From Sulfotelmatobacter sp963701925 (GTDB taxonomy: Bacteria > Acidobacteriota > Terriglobia > Terriglobales > Acidobacteriaceae), in the NCBI GenBank assembly GCA_963701925.1, contig CAVPBQ010000007.1, positions 124,001 through 188,000 on the forward strand: a stretch of 64,000 bases of DNA. Reading direction: 5' to 3'. The first letter of the stretch is position 1; each line of letters opens with the position of its first letter. The notes below the pieces were generated by a model, which made no database searches, was not told the DNA's origin, and saw only the letters and a program-made list of their open reading frames with translations. Shown here piece by piece: positions 7,785-16,641 of the stretch. A program made the position numbers and the translations under genes.

Positions 7785-10001
7785 ATGGCCACGACAAAGA
7801 CCGACCCTAAACTCCCCCTTGCCGGCAATGGCGCGAAGAAGAATAAGTCCTATGAAGGACTTACGCGGGATCAGCTGATCCAGGCCTATCGCCTGATGTA
7901 TACCTCCCGGCGCATCGACGACCGGGAAATCCTGCTCAAGCGCCAGCAGAAGATCTTTTTTCAGATGTCGGGCGCCGGGCATGAGGGGATTGGCGTCGCA
8001 GCCGGACTGGCGCTGCGAGCGGGCTACGACTGGTTCTATCCGTATTACCGGGATCGCGCTCTCTGCCTGGCTTTGGGGGCAAAGCCCCTCGACATGTTCC
8101 TGCAGGCTGTGGGAGCGGCGGATGATCCCAGTTCGGGCGGTCGGCAGATGCCTTCGCACTGGGGATATCCCAAGCTGCATGTGGTGACGCAATCGTCGCC
8201 GACGGGTTCGCAGATCCTGCAGGCGGTGGGATGCGCCGAGGCAGGTCGATATTATTCGCGACATCCGCAGGCGGCGGAAATTCCGGGTGGCGGTTTCACC
8301 GACTACCGGCACTTCAAAAACGTTTCTTTCCAGGGCGATGAAGTTTCCTACGTTTCCCTGGGCGATGGCACTTCGAGCGAAGGCGAATTCTGGGAGGCCA
8401 TGAACGCCGCCGCCCTGGGCAAATTGCCCGTGATCTTCTGCGTGGAAGATAACGGCTACGCGATTTCTGTCCCGGTGGAAGTGCAGACGGCGGGCGGAAG
8501 CATTTCGCGGCTGGTCTCGGGATTTCCTAATTTTCATTTTGAAGAAGTAGACGGCACCGACCCGGTGGCGAGCTATGCTGCATTCCGGCGCGCGGCGCGA
8601 TATTGCCGCGAAGGACATGGGCCGGCGTTTGTGCACGCGCATGTGATCCGTCCGTATTCGCACTCGTTGTCGGATGATGAGCGTCTGTATCGTCCAGACG
8701 CGGAACGCGAGCGCGACGCGCAGCGCGATCCGGTGACGCGCACGCAGATGTTTTTACTGCGCGAGGGTTTGCTCGACGACAAAGGCATCACTCAGTTAGA
8801 GAAAGAAGTCGAAGCTGAGCTGCAGACTGCCGTCGATCTGGCTTTGGAGGCGCTGCCTCCGGCACCTGAGTCGGTGATGAATTTCATCTATTCACCCGAC
8901 CTCGATCCGACGTCGGCGACGTTCGACACGCAGGCTGTTGCCGAGGTTCCGGTGGAAGGCAAGAAGCTGGCACCCAAGACGATGGCCGACTTGATCAACG
9001 CGACGCTGCGCGATGAGATGAAGCGCGACGAGCGCATTGTGATCTTCGGCGAGGACGTGGCTGACTGCAGCCGCGAAGAATATCTGAAGCAGAAACTGGT
9101 CAAGGGCAAGGGCGGAGTCTTCAAGCTGACGTTCGGCCTGCAGTGCGAGTTCGGTCCGGATCGCGTGTTTAACTCTCCGCTGGCGGAGGCCGCGATTGTT
9201 GGCCGCGCTACGGGCATGGCTACGCGCGGGCTGAAGCCGGTGGTCGAGATTCAGTTCTTCGACTACATCTGGCCGGCGATGATGCAGATTCGCGACGAGC
9301 TTTCAGTCATCCGCTGGCGATCCAATAATGGATATTCGTGTCCGGTGGTGATTCGCGTTGCCATTGGTGGATATCTCACGGGCGGCGCGATCTATCACTC
9401 CCAGTGCGGCGAGAGCATCTTCACGCACATTCCCGGGCTGCGAGTCGTATTCCCGTCGAACGCGCTGGACGCTGCCGGATTGCTGCGCACGGCGATTCGC
9501 TGCGACGATCCGGTGCTGTTTCTCGAACATAAACGACTGTATCGCGAAACCTTTGGCCGCGCGTCCTATCCTGGACCGGAGTACATGATTCCGTTCGGCA
9601 AAGCGAAGATTGTGCATCCCGGAACGGATCTGACCGTGATCACGTACGGTGCGGTGGTTCCACGTGCGCTGCAAGCGGCGCAGAAGCTCGAACGCGAACA
9701 GGGCGTGAAGGTCGAACTGATCGACCTGCGCTGCCTGAATCCGTTTGACTGGGAGACGATTGCCGCATCGGTGGGGAAGACGAATCGCGCGCTCGTCGCC
9801 TATGAAGACACGCTGAGCTGGGGATACGGAGCCGAGATTGCGGCCCGTATTGCGGACCAGCTTTTCGACAATCTCGACGCACCAGTGCGCCGCGTCGCGG
9901 CGAAAGATACGTTCGTTGCCTACCAGCCCATCCTGGAAGACGCCATCCTGCCGCAGCCGAATGACTTGTACCTGGCGATGAAGGAACTGGCCGAGTACTA
10001 G
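7785..10001 (+). CDS. 2-oxoacid dehydrogenase E1, alpha and beta subunits fused
   Basis: 738 residues made of an E1-alpha half (about 25-370) and an E1-beta half (about 390-738). The thiamine diphosphate motif runs from GDGTSSEG (193-200) to NGYAIS (223-228). The beta half has FGEDVADCSREEYLKQKLV, LAEAAIVGRATGMATRGLKPVVEIQFFDY and the C-terminal transketolase-C fold. This is the branched-chain/pyruvate-type E1 that decarboxylates 2-oxoacids and acylates the E2 lipoyl domain. No E2 or E3 gene is nearby. The 227 bases upstream of the ATG show no gene. Confidence 0.92.
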   Translation: MATTKTDPKLPLAGNGAKKNKSYEGLTRDQLIQAYRLMYTSRRIDDREILLKRQQKIFFQMSGAGHEGIGVAAGLALRAGYDWFYPYYRDRALCLALGAKPLDMFLQAVGAADDPSSGGRQMPSHWGYPKLHVVTQSSPTGSQILQAVGCAEAGRYYSRHPQAAEIPGGGFTDYRHFKNVSFQGDEVSYVSLGDGTSSEGEFWEAMNAAALGKLPVIFCVEDNGYAISVPVEVQTAGGSISRLVSGFPNFHFEEVDGTDPVASYAAFRRAARYCREGHGPAFVHAHVIRPYSHSLSDDERLYRPDAERERDAQRDPVTRTQMFLLREGLLDDKGITQLEKEVEAELQTAVDLALEALPPAPESVMNFIYSPDLDPTSATFDTQAVAEVPVEGKKLAPKTMADLINATLRDEMKRDERIVIFGEDVADCSREEYLKQKLVKGKGGVFKLTFGLQCEFGPDRVFNSPLAEAAIVGRATGMATRGLKPVVEIQFFDYIWPAMMQIRDELSVIRWRSNNGYSCPVVIRVAIGGYLTGGAIYHSQCGESIFTHIPGLRVVFPSNALDAAGLLRTAIRCDDPVLFLEHKRLYRETFGRASYPGPEYMIPFGKAKIVHPGTDLTVITYGAVVPRALQAAQKLEREQGVKVELIDLRCLNPFDWETIAASVGKTNRALVAYEDTLSWGYGAEIAARIADQLFDNLDAPVRRVAAKDTFVAYQPILEDAILPQPNDLYLAMKELAEY

Positions 10002-10013
10002 ACGGCAAGGCAT

Positions 10014-10107
10014 TGTCATCCTGAGCGCAGCGAAGGACCTATGTATTCGCCGGCTGCGCCAGTGCAGCGCGCAAGTGCACAGATCCTTCGCTTTGCTCAG
10101 GATGACA
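10014..10107. repeat. Intergenic inverted repeat, copy A
   Basis: Arms TGTCATCCTGAGCGCAGCGAAGGA and TCCTTCGCTTTGCTCAGGATGACA pair across a ~45-base variable centre. It sits between two convergent genes, ending two bases before the stop of the PQQ dehydrogenase, so the hairpin could serve as a bidirectional terminator. Same family as the copies at 12261, 40035, 47254 and 51249. Confidence 0.88.
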
Positions 10108-10109
10108 AG

Positions 10110-12191
10110 TTATTTCTTTGCTGTTTCCCCTTCATGCTCTTTGTTGTAGGCCTTCCATGCACCGTCAATCACGTAGGCATGAATGGCGTCGGCCTGCTTG
10201 CCGGTCATGCGCAGATGTGGAAACGCGAACTTCGGCGGATCGGCAAAGCCCGGCATTCCCTTATCCCAATGCGTACCCGCCAGCACGATGGCGTACCACT
10301 GCGAATGCACTTCGGGCGGGGCATAGCGTAAATCCGGAATCGCTCCGTTCAGCACCCATGCGCCGCTGCCATCGAGTCCGGGAGAATGGCAGCCGTCACA
10401 ATAAAAAGTTTTATAGAGCTGCGAGCCCTCATGAATCACTTCGGCGCTCGCCGTCTGCGCTGGAGGCTTCGGCACCGGGGGCACAACGTCCGGCGGCGTC
10501 GGGAAGGGAACGCTGCCCCCCAGTTTGAAAGCCAGCAGCCGCGACGGACCACGCTTCGACTGCGGAGTGGCCATGGTCCAGGCAGGCGCAAACAGGCGCG
10601 AACCCGAGCCCCATCCCACCGGTAGCAAAACATACTGCTCGCCATTCACCGAGTAAGTGACGGGAATGGATTCAATCGCCGATCCGGTCTGGATTGACCA
10701 TACTTTTTTTCCGGTGTCGGCGGTGTAGGCTGCGAACTCGCCTGTGCCTTGGCCTTGAAAAACCAGATTGCCTGCGGTCGAAATCACTCCGCCATTGGTC
10801 GCGATCTCTTCTTCTACCGACCAGCGCGCCGACTGGCTGATGGGATCCCACGCGATCAGCCGGCCTTCGGTTTGCTGCATCCACTCTCCGGTTTCGACCT
10901 GGGCATTAGTGTTGGGCTTGCGATCGGTCGCCGGAATGTAGACGAGGCCGGTGCCGGCGTCATAGCTCATCGGCCACCAGTTGTGAACCGTCCATTGCTT
11001 GCCGCCGCCTTGAGACGCCGGAACTTCGACGGCCTTACCGGTAGTCAGATCAACCGACGTCGCCCAGTTCACTTTCACGATGGGCTTGGCCGAGAGCAGC
11101 TTGCCAGTCTTGGCTTCGAGAATGTAATAGAACCCGTGCTTGGGAACCGTCATAGCGACGTGGTGCTTCTCGCCGTCAATGGTGAGGTCGGCCATCACGA
11201 TGTGATTGTTTTCCGTCTGCAGCCCCGGAGAACTGGTCTGGTAGTGCCAGACATATTCGCCGGTGTCGGCCTTCACCGCGACAATGCACCCGGCGAAAAG
11301 TTTGTCACCCTTGGCGCGCAGCGCCGACAATTCGCCGTAATCCGCGCCGGCTCCGGCGGTTCCGAAGATGACGTAGTCCGTCACCGGATCGTAAGTGATG
11401 GCGGTCCACACATCGGCGCCGCCCATCTTCCAGGCATCGCCGGCGGGCCAGGTCTTGGCCGCAATGTCTTTGAGCGCGGCAGATTCGAAGGGCTTCTTCG
11501 GATCTCCGGGCACGGACCAGAAGCGCCACAATTCTTTGCCGGTGTTGGCGTCGTAGGCGGCAATGGCACCGCGCACGCCGTCATCTGATCCGTTGTACCC
11601 CATGAAGACCATGCCTTTGGCCACGTGGGGCGCGTTGGTGATGCCAGTCTGCGTGGGCTCGCACACCAGCGACTCCCAGAGTTGTGTGCCGGCGGCAGCG
11701 TCGATCGCTACCAGACGGCAATCGCCAGTGCCGACGAAAACTTTGCCTTCCCACACGGCCACTCCGGCATTGGTGCGCGCGGAATAAGAGCCGTTGAGTG
11801 CCTGATCGAGGCGGATATGTGGATCGAATTTCCAGATGAGCTTGCCCGTCGCGGCATCCACCGCATAGACCTTCGATTGCGGAGCGCTTATATAGGCAAC
11901 GCCATCCACCACGATCGGCTCAGAGACGATGCCCACCGCGCTGTCGATGTCGAGATACCAGGCGAGGCCGAGAGTGGAAACATTCTGATCGTTGATCTGC
12001 TTCAGTGGACTGAAATGTTGCTCTTCGAAGTTGCGCCCGTTGAGCATCCAGTTGGTGCCGTCCGCCTCTTCGGCCACGATGCGCGCCGCCGTCACATTGC
12101 CGGGCTTGGAGGAATTGTCGGCAGAGAGAACGATGAAAGCTGAGGCGAGGGATAAGGTCGTCAAACCTAGAATTTGCAGTGGTCGAAACAC
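10110..12191 (-). CDS. PQQ-dependent alcohol dehydrogenase with C-terminal cytochrome c domain
   Basis: 693 residues with signal peptide (MFRPLQILGLTTLSLASAFI). An eight-bladed propeller with repeated 'DAxTGKxxW' W-motifs (DAATGKLIWKF, DANTGKELWRF, KADTGEYVWHY, TADTGKKVWSI) binds pyrroloquinoline quinone. A cytochrome c domain follows, with haem site CDGCH at 598-602 and a probable axial Met646 (KGMPGF). This is the type II quinohaemoprotein ADH layout, oxidising alcohols in the periplasm. The vicinal Cys-Cys pair expected above PQQ, just before the NAGVAVWEGKVFVGT segment, is absent (SARTNAGVA). No separate PQQ biosynthesis gene is in the window. Confidence 0.9.
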   Translation of the reverse strand: MFRPLQILGLTTLSLASAFIVLSADNSSKPGNVTAARIVAEEADGTNWMLNGRNFEEQHFSPLKQINDQNVSTLGLAWYLDIDSAVGIVSEPIVVDGVAYISAPQSKVYAVDAATGKLIWKFDPHIRLDQALNGSYSARTNAGVAVWEGKVFVGTGDCRLVAIDAAAGTQLWESLVCEPTQTGITNAPHVAKGMVFMGYNGSDDGVRGAIAAYDANTGKELWRFWSVPGDPKKPFESAALKDIAAKTWPAGDAWKMGGADVWTAITYDPVTDYVIFGTAGAGADYGELSALRAKGDKLFAGCIVAVKADTGEYVWHYQTSSPGLQTENNHIVMADLTIDGEKHHVAMTVPKHGFYYILEAKTGKLLSAKPIVKVNWATSVDLTTGKAVEVPASQGGGKQWTVHNWWPMSYDAGTGLVYIPATDRKPNTNAQVETGEWMQQTEGRLIAWDPISQSARWSVEEEIATNGGVISTAGNLVFQGQGTGEFAAYTADTGKKVWSIQTGSAIESIPVTYSVNGEQYVLLPVGWGSGSRLFAPAWTMATPQSKRGPSRLLAFKLGGSVPFPTPPDVVPPVPKPPAQTASAEVIHEGSQLYKTFYCDGCHSPGLDGSGAWVLNGAIPDLRYAPPEVHSQWYAIVLAGTHWDKGMPGFADPPKFAFPHLRMTGKQADAIHAYVIDGAWKAYNKEHEGETAKK

Positions 12192-12260
12192 GGGGCACCT
12201 TCCTTGAGTCGAGGCCTATGGTAGGAAGGCGAAAGGGCAAAGTCAACGGGCTACAGCCCT

Positions 12261-12355
12261 TGTCATCCTGAGCAACGCGAAGGACCTATGCACTTGGCCG
12301 GCAGCACCGACGCTGCCAGCGAGTACAGAGGTCCTTCGCTTCGCTCAGGATGACA
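12261..12355. repeat. Intergenic inverted repeat, copy B
   Basis: TGTCATCCTGAGCAACGCGAAGGACCT and its inverted partner AGGTCCTTCGCTTCGCTCAGG flank a centre containing GGCCGGCAGCACC...GCTGCCAGCGAGT. It lies between the PQQ dehydrogenase start and the CtpA stop, so here it is between two same-strand genes. Confidence 0.88.
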
Positions 12356-12381
12356 AACCTGCTCTTGATGACAAACTGTGG

Positions 12382-13989
12382 TTAGCGGTTGAAAGGCGAG
12401 CCGCTGGCGTTGTGTTCAGCCACGATTTTCTTGGCGTTGTCAGCCAGCGCCTTGGCTTGCGGCAGCAGGTCGAGAGCCTTGTTCACTTCGGGGTCAGCTT
12501 CGGCGCGGACTTTCATTCCCTCATCCTGACCGAAAGCATCCACAAAAATCTCAGCGCGGATGTTCGACTTCAGCCAGTCGGCATTGTCGATGAGATCGGC
12601 CTGGGTATAAGGAATCTGAGCGTCGTCGAGCGACTTGCGGAACGCCTGCATGGTCGCGTCGTCAACTTCGAAGCTCTTGCTCGGGTGATGATCGACCACG
12701 TAGCGCTTGGCGAAGTTGAAGAAGGCGTAATGCTGCAGCAGCGTGTCCTGGAAGTGATTGGACTTGATGGCAGCGATGCTGACGTCGGGAGTGATGCCGC
12801 CGCCGCCGTAGACAGTGCGTCCGCTGTCAGTGAGTTTCACTTCGCGGTTGGCGGTGTTGGAGGTCTCGGCGCTGTCGCGGTTGTAGTAGTAGTCGTAAAG
12901 CGAAATGTTCGAGTAGTCGCGCTGGATAAGGCGTCCGCTGGGCGTGTAGTAGTGCGCCGTGGTTAGGGCGAGGCCGGTGTTTTCAGAGAGTGGATAGACG
13001 GTCTGCACCAATCCCTTGCCGAAGGTGACTTCGCCGGCGATCAGGCCGCGATCGTGATCCTGAATCGCTCCAGAAACGATTTCCGCGGCGGAAGCGGTCA
13101 GACGATTCACGAGCACGACGATGGGATAATCCTTGCCGCCGTTGCCGTGCTGGGCGACGTAGCGCTTCTCAGCCGAGGCGCGCCCGTGATGCGAAACGAT
13201 GAGCTGTCCCTTCTTCAGGAACTTGTCAGCCACGCCTACGCCTTCGCTGAGCAGGCCGCCGGGATTGCCGCGCAGATCGAGGATCAGGCCTTTCAGGTCG
13301 CCGAACTGATCGAGCGCTTCTGAGACTTCGTGTTCGGTGGTCTCGTTGAATCCGTTGACGTGCATGTACCCGACGCCGGGACGAATCAGGAAGTGCACGT
13401 CGACGCTGTAGCGCGGAATTTCATCGCGAACCAGAGTGAACTCCATCGGCTTCTCGACGCCTTCGCGCGCGATGGTGATGTGGACTGTAGTTCCTTTGGG
13501 GCCTTTGAGCAGGTCGGCGATGGCTTCCGAGCTCATGTTCTCGGTGTTCTTGCCGTCGACGCCGATGATCACGTCACCGGGATGAATGCCGGCCTTGTAG
13601 GCGGGCGTACCGGTGAAGGGAAAGATCACGATAACTTTATTGTTGCGCGGGCCGACCGTCATGCCGACCCCGTAGTACTTGCCGCGCTGGTCCTCGCGCA
13701 TCAGCGCGTAGGACTTGGGATCAAAGAAATTGGAGTGCGGGTCGAGCGCGTGCAGCATGCCGGGTATCGCGCCGTTGTAGATGGCCTTGTCCGGGTTCAC
13801 CGGCTCGGCGTAATTCTCCTCGACCAGCGAGTACACATCGGTGAACTGCTTGAGGCTGTCTTTAACCTCGGAGTCGCCCGACATGGTGGACTGCTGGCCG
13901 CTGCGCTGGGCAAATAGAATGCCCAGAAATCCGCAGACAAGGAGGAAAGAAAGTACGAGAGCTAGAGACCGGCGAGAACTACGTGCCAT
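12382..13989 (-). CDS. ctpA: C-terminal processing peptidase, S41A family
   Basis: 535 residues. An N-terminal signal/anchor (about 8-27), PDZ domain around 105-175 (YYGVGMTVGPRNNKVIV...HPGDVIIGVDGKN), then the S41 core. The catalytic Ser300 lies in RLTASAAEIV and the general-base Lys325 in TFGKGLVQT; substrate carboxylate region LILDLRGNPGG (236-245). It trims C-termini of exported proteins in the periplasm. About 290 bases upstream (13990-14279) separate it from the divergent tat genes. Confidence 0.95.
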   Translation of the reverse strand: MARSSRRSLALVLSFLLVCGFLGILFAQRSGQQSTMSGDSEVKDSLKQFTDVYSLVEENYAEPVNPDKAIYNGAIPGMLHALDPHSNFFDPKSYALMREDQRGKYYGVGMTVGPRNNKVIVIFPFTGTPAYKAGIHPGDVIIGVDGKNTENMSSEAIADLLKGPKGTTVHITIAREGVEKPMEFTLVRDEIPRYSVDVHFLIRPGVGYMHVNGFNETTEHEVSEALDQFGDLKGLILDLRGNPGGLLSEGVGVADKFLKKGQLIVSHHGRASAEKRYVAQHGNGGKDYPIVVLVNRLTASAAEIVSGAIQDHDRGLIAGEVTFGKGLVQTVYPLSENTGLALTTAHYYTPSGRLIQRDYSNISLYDYYYNRDSAETSNTANREVKLTDSGRTVYGGGGITPDVSIAAIKSNHFQDTLLQHYAFFNFAKRYVVDHHPSKSFEVDDATMQAFRKSLDDAQIPYTQADLIDNADWLKSNIRAEIFVDAFGQDEGMKVRAEADPEVNKALDLLPQAKALADNAKKIVAEHNASGSPFNR

Positions 13990-14279
13990 CTTTGAGATTC
14001 CTTCGGTTTGAGGTTGCTGACACCCCAGCTACCGCGTTGAATAACCGCAGTATATCACCCGTTTAGACTGGCCCGGAGGCAGAAAGGTTACCAATGGAAC
14101 CCCTCAGAATCCGGGCCACGAATCCGGGCCATGATATGAGATGCAGGTCGGAGGGCCGCAGTTCCTGGGCAGAGGCAGTTTTGCGATAATATGCTCCGCG
14201 CAAGGCGCAGGACAGAATGCCTAAGCATCTTGTCTGCGACTTGTCTCCCAGCAATTGCTGCGATTCGTACCGGGGCAGT

Positions 14280-14765
14280 ATGATGAGTCGCGTGAGCTTT
14301 TCCGAGACCATCTTTCTATTCGTGCTGGCCCTGATCATCTTCGGGCCCAAGAAGTTGCCGGAGATCGCCCGCCAGGCGGGCAAGATGATGAATGAATTCC
14401 GGCGAGCCTCGAACGAGTTCAAGTCGCAGATCGAACAGGAGATCGCCCACATCGAAGTCGAAGACCGGCGCAAGACGATGCTGCCGCGGAGCCCGGCGCC
14501 AGAAGGAAGCGCGAGCCGCAAGCCGATTACCACGCGCGGCGAACTCACGACGTTGGAGGCGCCGGCCACTTTGGCTGTGTCTCCAGAGAGCGTGGCCGCA
14601 ACTGCAGAAACCGCCAACCCGCCGGCAGTCGCTACCGAGGCGATCCCGCCCGTAGCTGCAGGCGTCACCGCGGCGGATCCTTCTGGCGAGCCACATCCGG
14701 CCGTGGCACCGCCTGCAGCGGAACATCACGAATCATCAGAGTCTAAGCAGGAGTCGCATGCCTGA
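14280..14765 (+). CDS. Sec-independent translocase TatA/TatB-type protein
   Basis: Start set at MMSRVSFSETIFLFVLALIIFGPKKLPEIARQ (14280 or 14283); the frame is open to an ATG at 14217 but that would add a non-family 21-residue extension. One membrane helix, the FGP hinge and an amphipathic helix mark TatA/TatB; FGPKKLPEIAR and the long acidic/basic helix after it favour TatB. The tail (about 85-161) is a low-complexity Ala/Pro-rich stretch. Its last 8 bases overlap tatC, so the two are translationally coupled. Confidence 0.85.
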   Translation: MMSRVSFSETIFLFVLALIIFGPKKLPEIARQAGKMMNEFRRASNEFKSQIEQEIAHIEVEDRRKTMLPRSPAPEGSASRKPITTRGELTTLEAPATLAVSPESVAATAETANPPAVATEAIPPVAAGVTAADPSGEPHPAVAPPAAEHHESSESKQESHA

Positions 14766-15564
14766 GGTGGCGGCGCCAGCCTCCACCAGCGGGGCCGAAA
14801 AAGAGACGATGCCCACCATGGGCTTCCTCGACCATCTCGAGGAACTGCGCAAGCGCATCGTATATTCGGTCGTCGCGGTGATGGTGGGCGCCGGCCTGTG
14901 CTGGGGATATCGGGAACGCATCTACGGGGTCATGCAGAAGCCCATCATGGACGCGCTCCGCGCCCATGGGTTGGCGGAGAAGTTAGTGTATTTAAACCCC
15001 ACCGATCCCTTTAATCTATATTTGAAAATCGCCATGCTGGCGGGGTTATTTTTGACGTCGCCGTTCGTTCTGTACCAGGTGTGGATGTTCATTTCGCCGG
15101 GGCTCTATCGCAGCGAAAAGCGCTATGTCTTTCCCTTCATGTTCTCGACCATCACCTTGTTCACCTTGGGGGGATATTTTGGGTACAGAGTCGCGTATCC
15201 CCGAGCACTGGACTTCTTTATCGGTTTCAGCGGCCAGTTTCAACCCATGATCACGGTGGGCGAATACACGTCGCTGTTCCTCAGCATCGTTCTGGGGATG
15301 GGGCTGATCTTCGAAATGCCCATTCTGGTTTTCTTTTTGGCGTTCATGGGCATCATGTCGCCGGCATTCATGGTCAAGAATTTTCGCTATGCGATTCTGG
15401 TGATTTTTGTTCTTGCGGCAATCGTTACGCCCACGCCTGACATCGTCAATATGTGCGTGTTCGCGGCGCCCATGCTGGGGCTGTACGCGCTGAGCATCGG
15501 TGTGGCTTGGGTAGTGCATCCCAAACAGCGGCAAGCGCGTAAGGACAAGGAGAAGCACGCGTAA
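14758..15564 (+). CDS. tatC: Sec-independent translocase TatC
   Basis: 268 residues, six predicted membrane helices. The N-terminal MGFLDHLEELRKRIVYSVVAV and the periplasmic loop LTSPFVLYQVWMFISPGLYRSEKRYV are hallmark TatC sequences, including the conserved glutamate of HLEELR that contacts twin-arginine signals. With the upstream TatA/B protein it forms the receptor for folded Tat substrates, which may include the GH144 protein at 57992-59374. Confidence 0.96.
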   Translation: MPEVAAPASTSGAEKETMPTMGFLDHLEELRKRIVYSVVAVMVGAGLCWGYRERIYGVMQKPIMDALRAHGLAEKLVYLNPTDPFNLYLKIAMLAGLFLTSPFVLYQVWMFISPGLYRSEKRYVFPFMFSTITLFTLGGYFGYRVAYPRALDFFIGFSGQFQPMITVGEYTSLFLSIVLGMGLIFEMPILVFFLAFMGIMSPAFMVKNFRYAILVIFVLAAIVTPTPDIVNMCVFAAPMLGLYALSIGVAWVVHPKQRQARKDKEKHA

Positions 15565-16586
15565 TGAGAAAGTGGAAGACCCTGCGCTGGGTGCTGCTGG
15601 CGTGCGTGATTGCGGTGATCGCCTGCGATCGCGATAAGGAGAGCGCGCAGAAGCAAGCTGCCGCGCCCACGCCTCCGCCGGCGGCCACCGATACGACTCT
15701 GCCTACGCTGAATTTTCCGCGGGACGTTGGCCCTGCTCCAGTCTTCGATGGCGAGCGCGCCATGCAGTACGTGAAGGAAATTGTGAAGTTCGGCCCGCGC
15801 CCGCTGGGCAGCGCAAATCACAAGAAGGTGGAAGACTTTCTCGATGCCCACTTGAAGGGCGATCAGATCGAGGACGACACCTTCACCGCCGACACCAACA
15901 TTGGGAAGTTTCCCGTGCACAACGTGATCGCCAAATTTCCCGGGACGAAAGATGGGATCATCGTGGTCGCCAGCCACTATGACACGAATTATCCGCTGCG
16001 CGACACGCCTTACGTAGGCGCGAACGACGGCGCGTCGTCAAGCGCGCTGCTGCTCCAAATCGCCGATCAACTGCGCGGCAAGCCTAACGACGGCTATTCC
16101 ATCTGGCTGGTGTGGGACGATGCCGAGGAGGCGATGAAGCCCGACACGGAAGTGGATTTTATGTCGGACAGCCTTTACGGCATCACGCATCTGGCCGAAA
16201 AATGGCAAGCTGATGGAACGCTGAAGAAGATCAAGGCCTTCCTGCTGGCCGACATGATCGGCGACGCCGATCTCGACATCGACCGCGACCTGAACTCCAC
16301 CCCGTGGCTGGAGAGCGTAGTCTACGAGGCGGCGACGCGGCTGGGATATCAATCGCACTTTTACACCCGAAACAACCAGGTTTCGGACGACCACATTCCG
16401 TTCATGAAGCGCGGCGTGCCCTGCGCCGATCTCATCGACTTCACTTACGGCTACAACAATGTTTTCTGGCACACGCCGCAGGATACCGTCGACAAGCTGA
16501 GCCCGAAGAGCCTCGACATTGCCGGGGGCGTGATTCTGGAGACGATTCGCATCGTCGATAAGATGGACCCGCTGCCGCCGAAGTGA
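15564..16586 (+). CDS. M28-family zinc peptidase, putative lipoprotein
   Basis: 340 residues. The N-terminus MRKWKTLRWVLLACVIAVIAC has a lipobox-like VIAC, so the mature protein is probably lipid-anchored. Zinc-site motifs of the M28/glutaminyl-cyclase fold are VVASHYDTNY, GANDGASSSALLL and WDDAEEA. The ATG overlaps the tatC stop by one base (TAATG), implying co-translation with tatC. Aminopeptidase versus glutaminyl cyclase cannot be separated by eye. Confidence 0.87.
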   Translation: MRKWKTLRWVLLACVIAVIACDRDKESAQKQAAAPTPPPAATDTTLPTLNFPRDVGPAPVFDGERAMQYVKEIVKFGPRPLGSANHKKVEDFLDAHLKGDQIEDDTFTADTNIGKFPVHNVIAKFPGTKDGIIVVASHYDTNYPLRDTPYVGANDGASSSALLLQIADQLRGKPNDGYSIWLVWDDAEEAMKPDTEVDFMSDSLYGITHLAEKWQADGTLKKIKAFLLADMIGDADLDIDRDLNSTPWLESVVYEAATRLGYQSHFYTRNNQVSDDHIPFMKRGVPCADLIDFTYGYNNVFWHTPQDTVDKLSPKSLDIAGGVILETIRIVDKMDPLPPK

Positions 16587-16641
16587 AGCGCTTGTCATTC
16601 CGCTCCCAAGGGTTTTGCGCTTTTCCTAAATTTCATTTCTA

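Noticed and set aside
7674..8663. Minus-strand 329-codon open frame over the E1 gene
   Set aside because: Antisense to the clear TPP-binding region; no family motif.
10014..10107. Repeat family taken for a CRISPR array
   Set aside because: Copies are single, inverted and kilobases apart, with no regular spacers and no cas genes.
10749..11588. Plus-strand open frame inside the PQQ dehydrogenase gene
   Set aside because: Shadow of the propeller W-motif gene; no start signal or motif.
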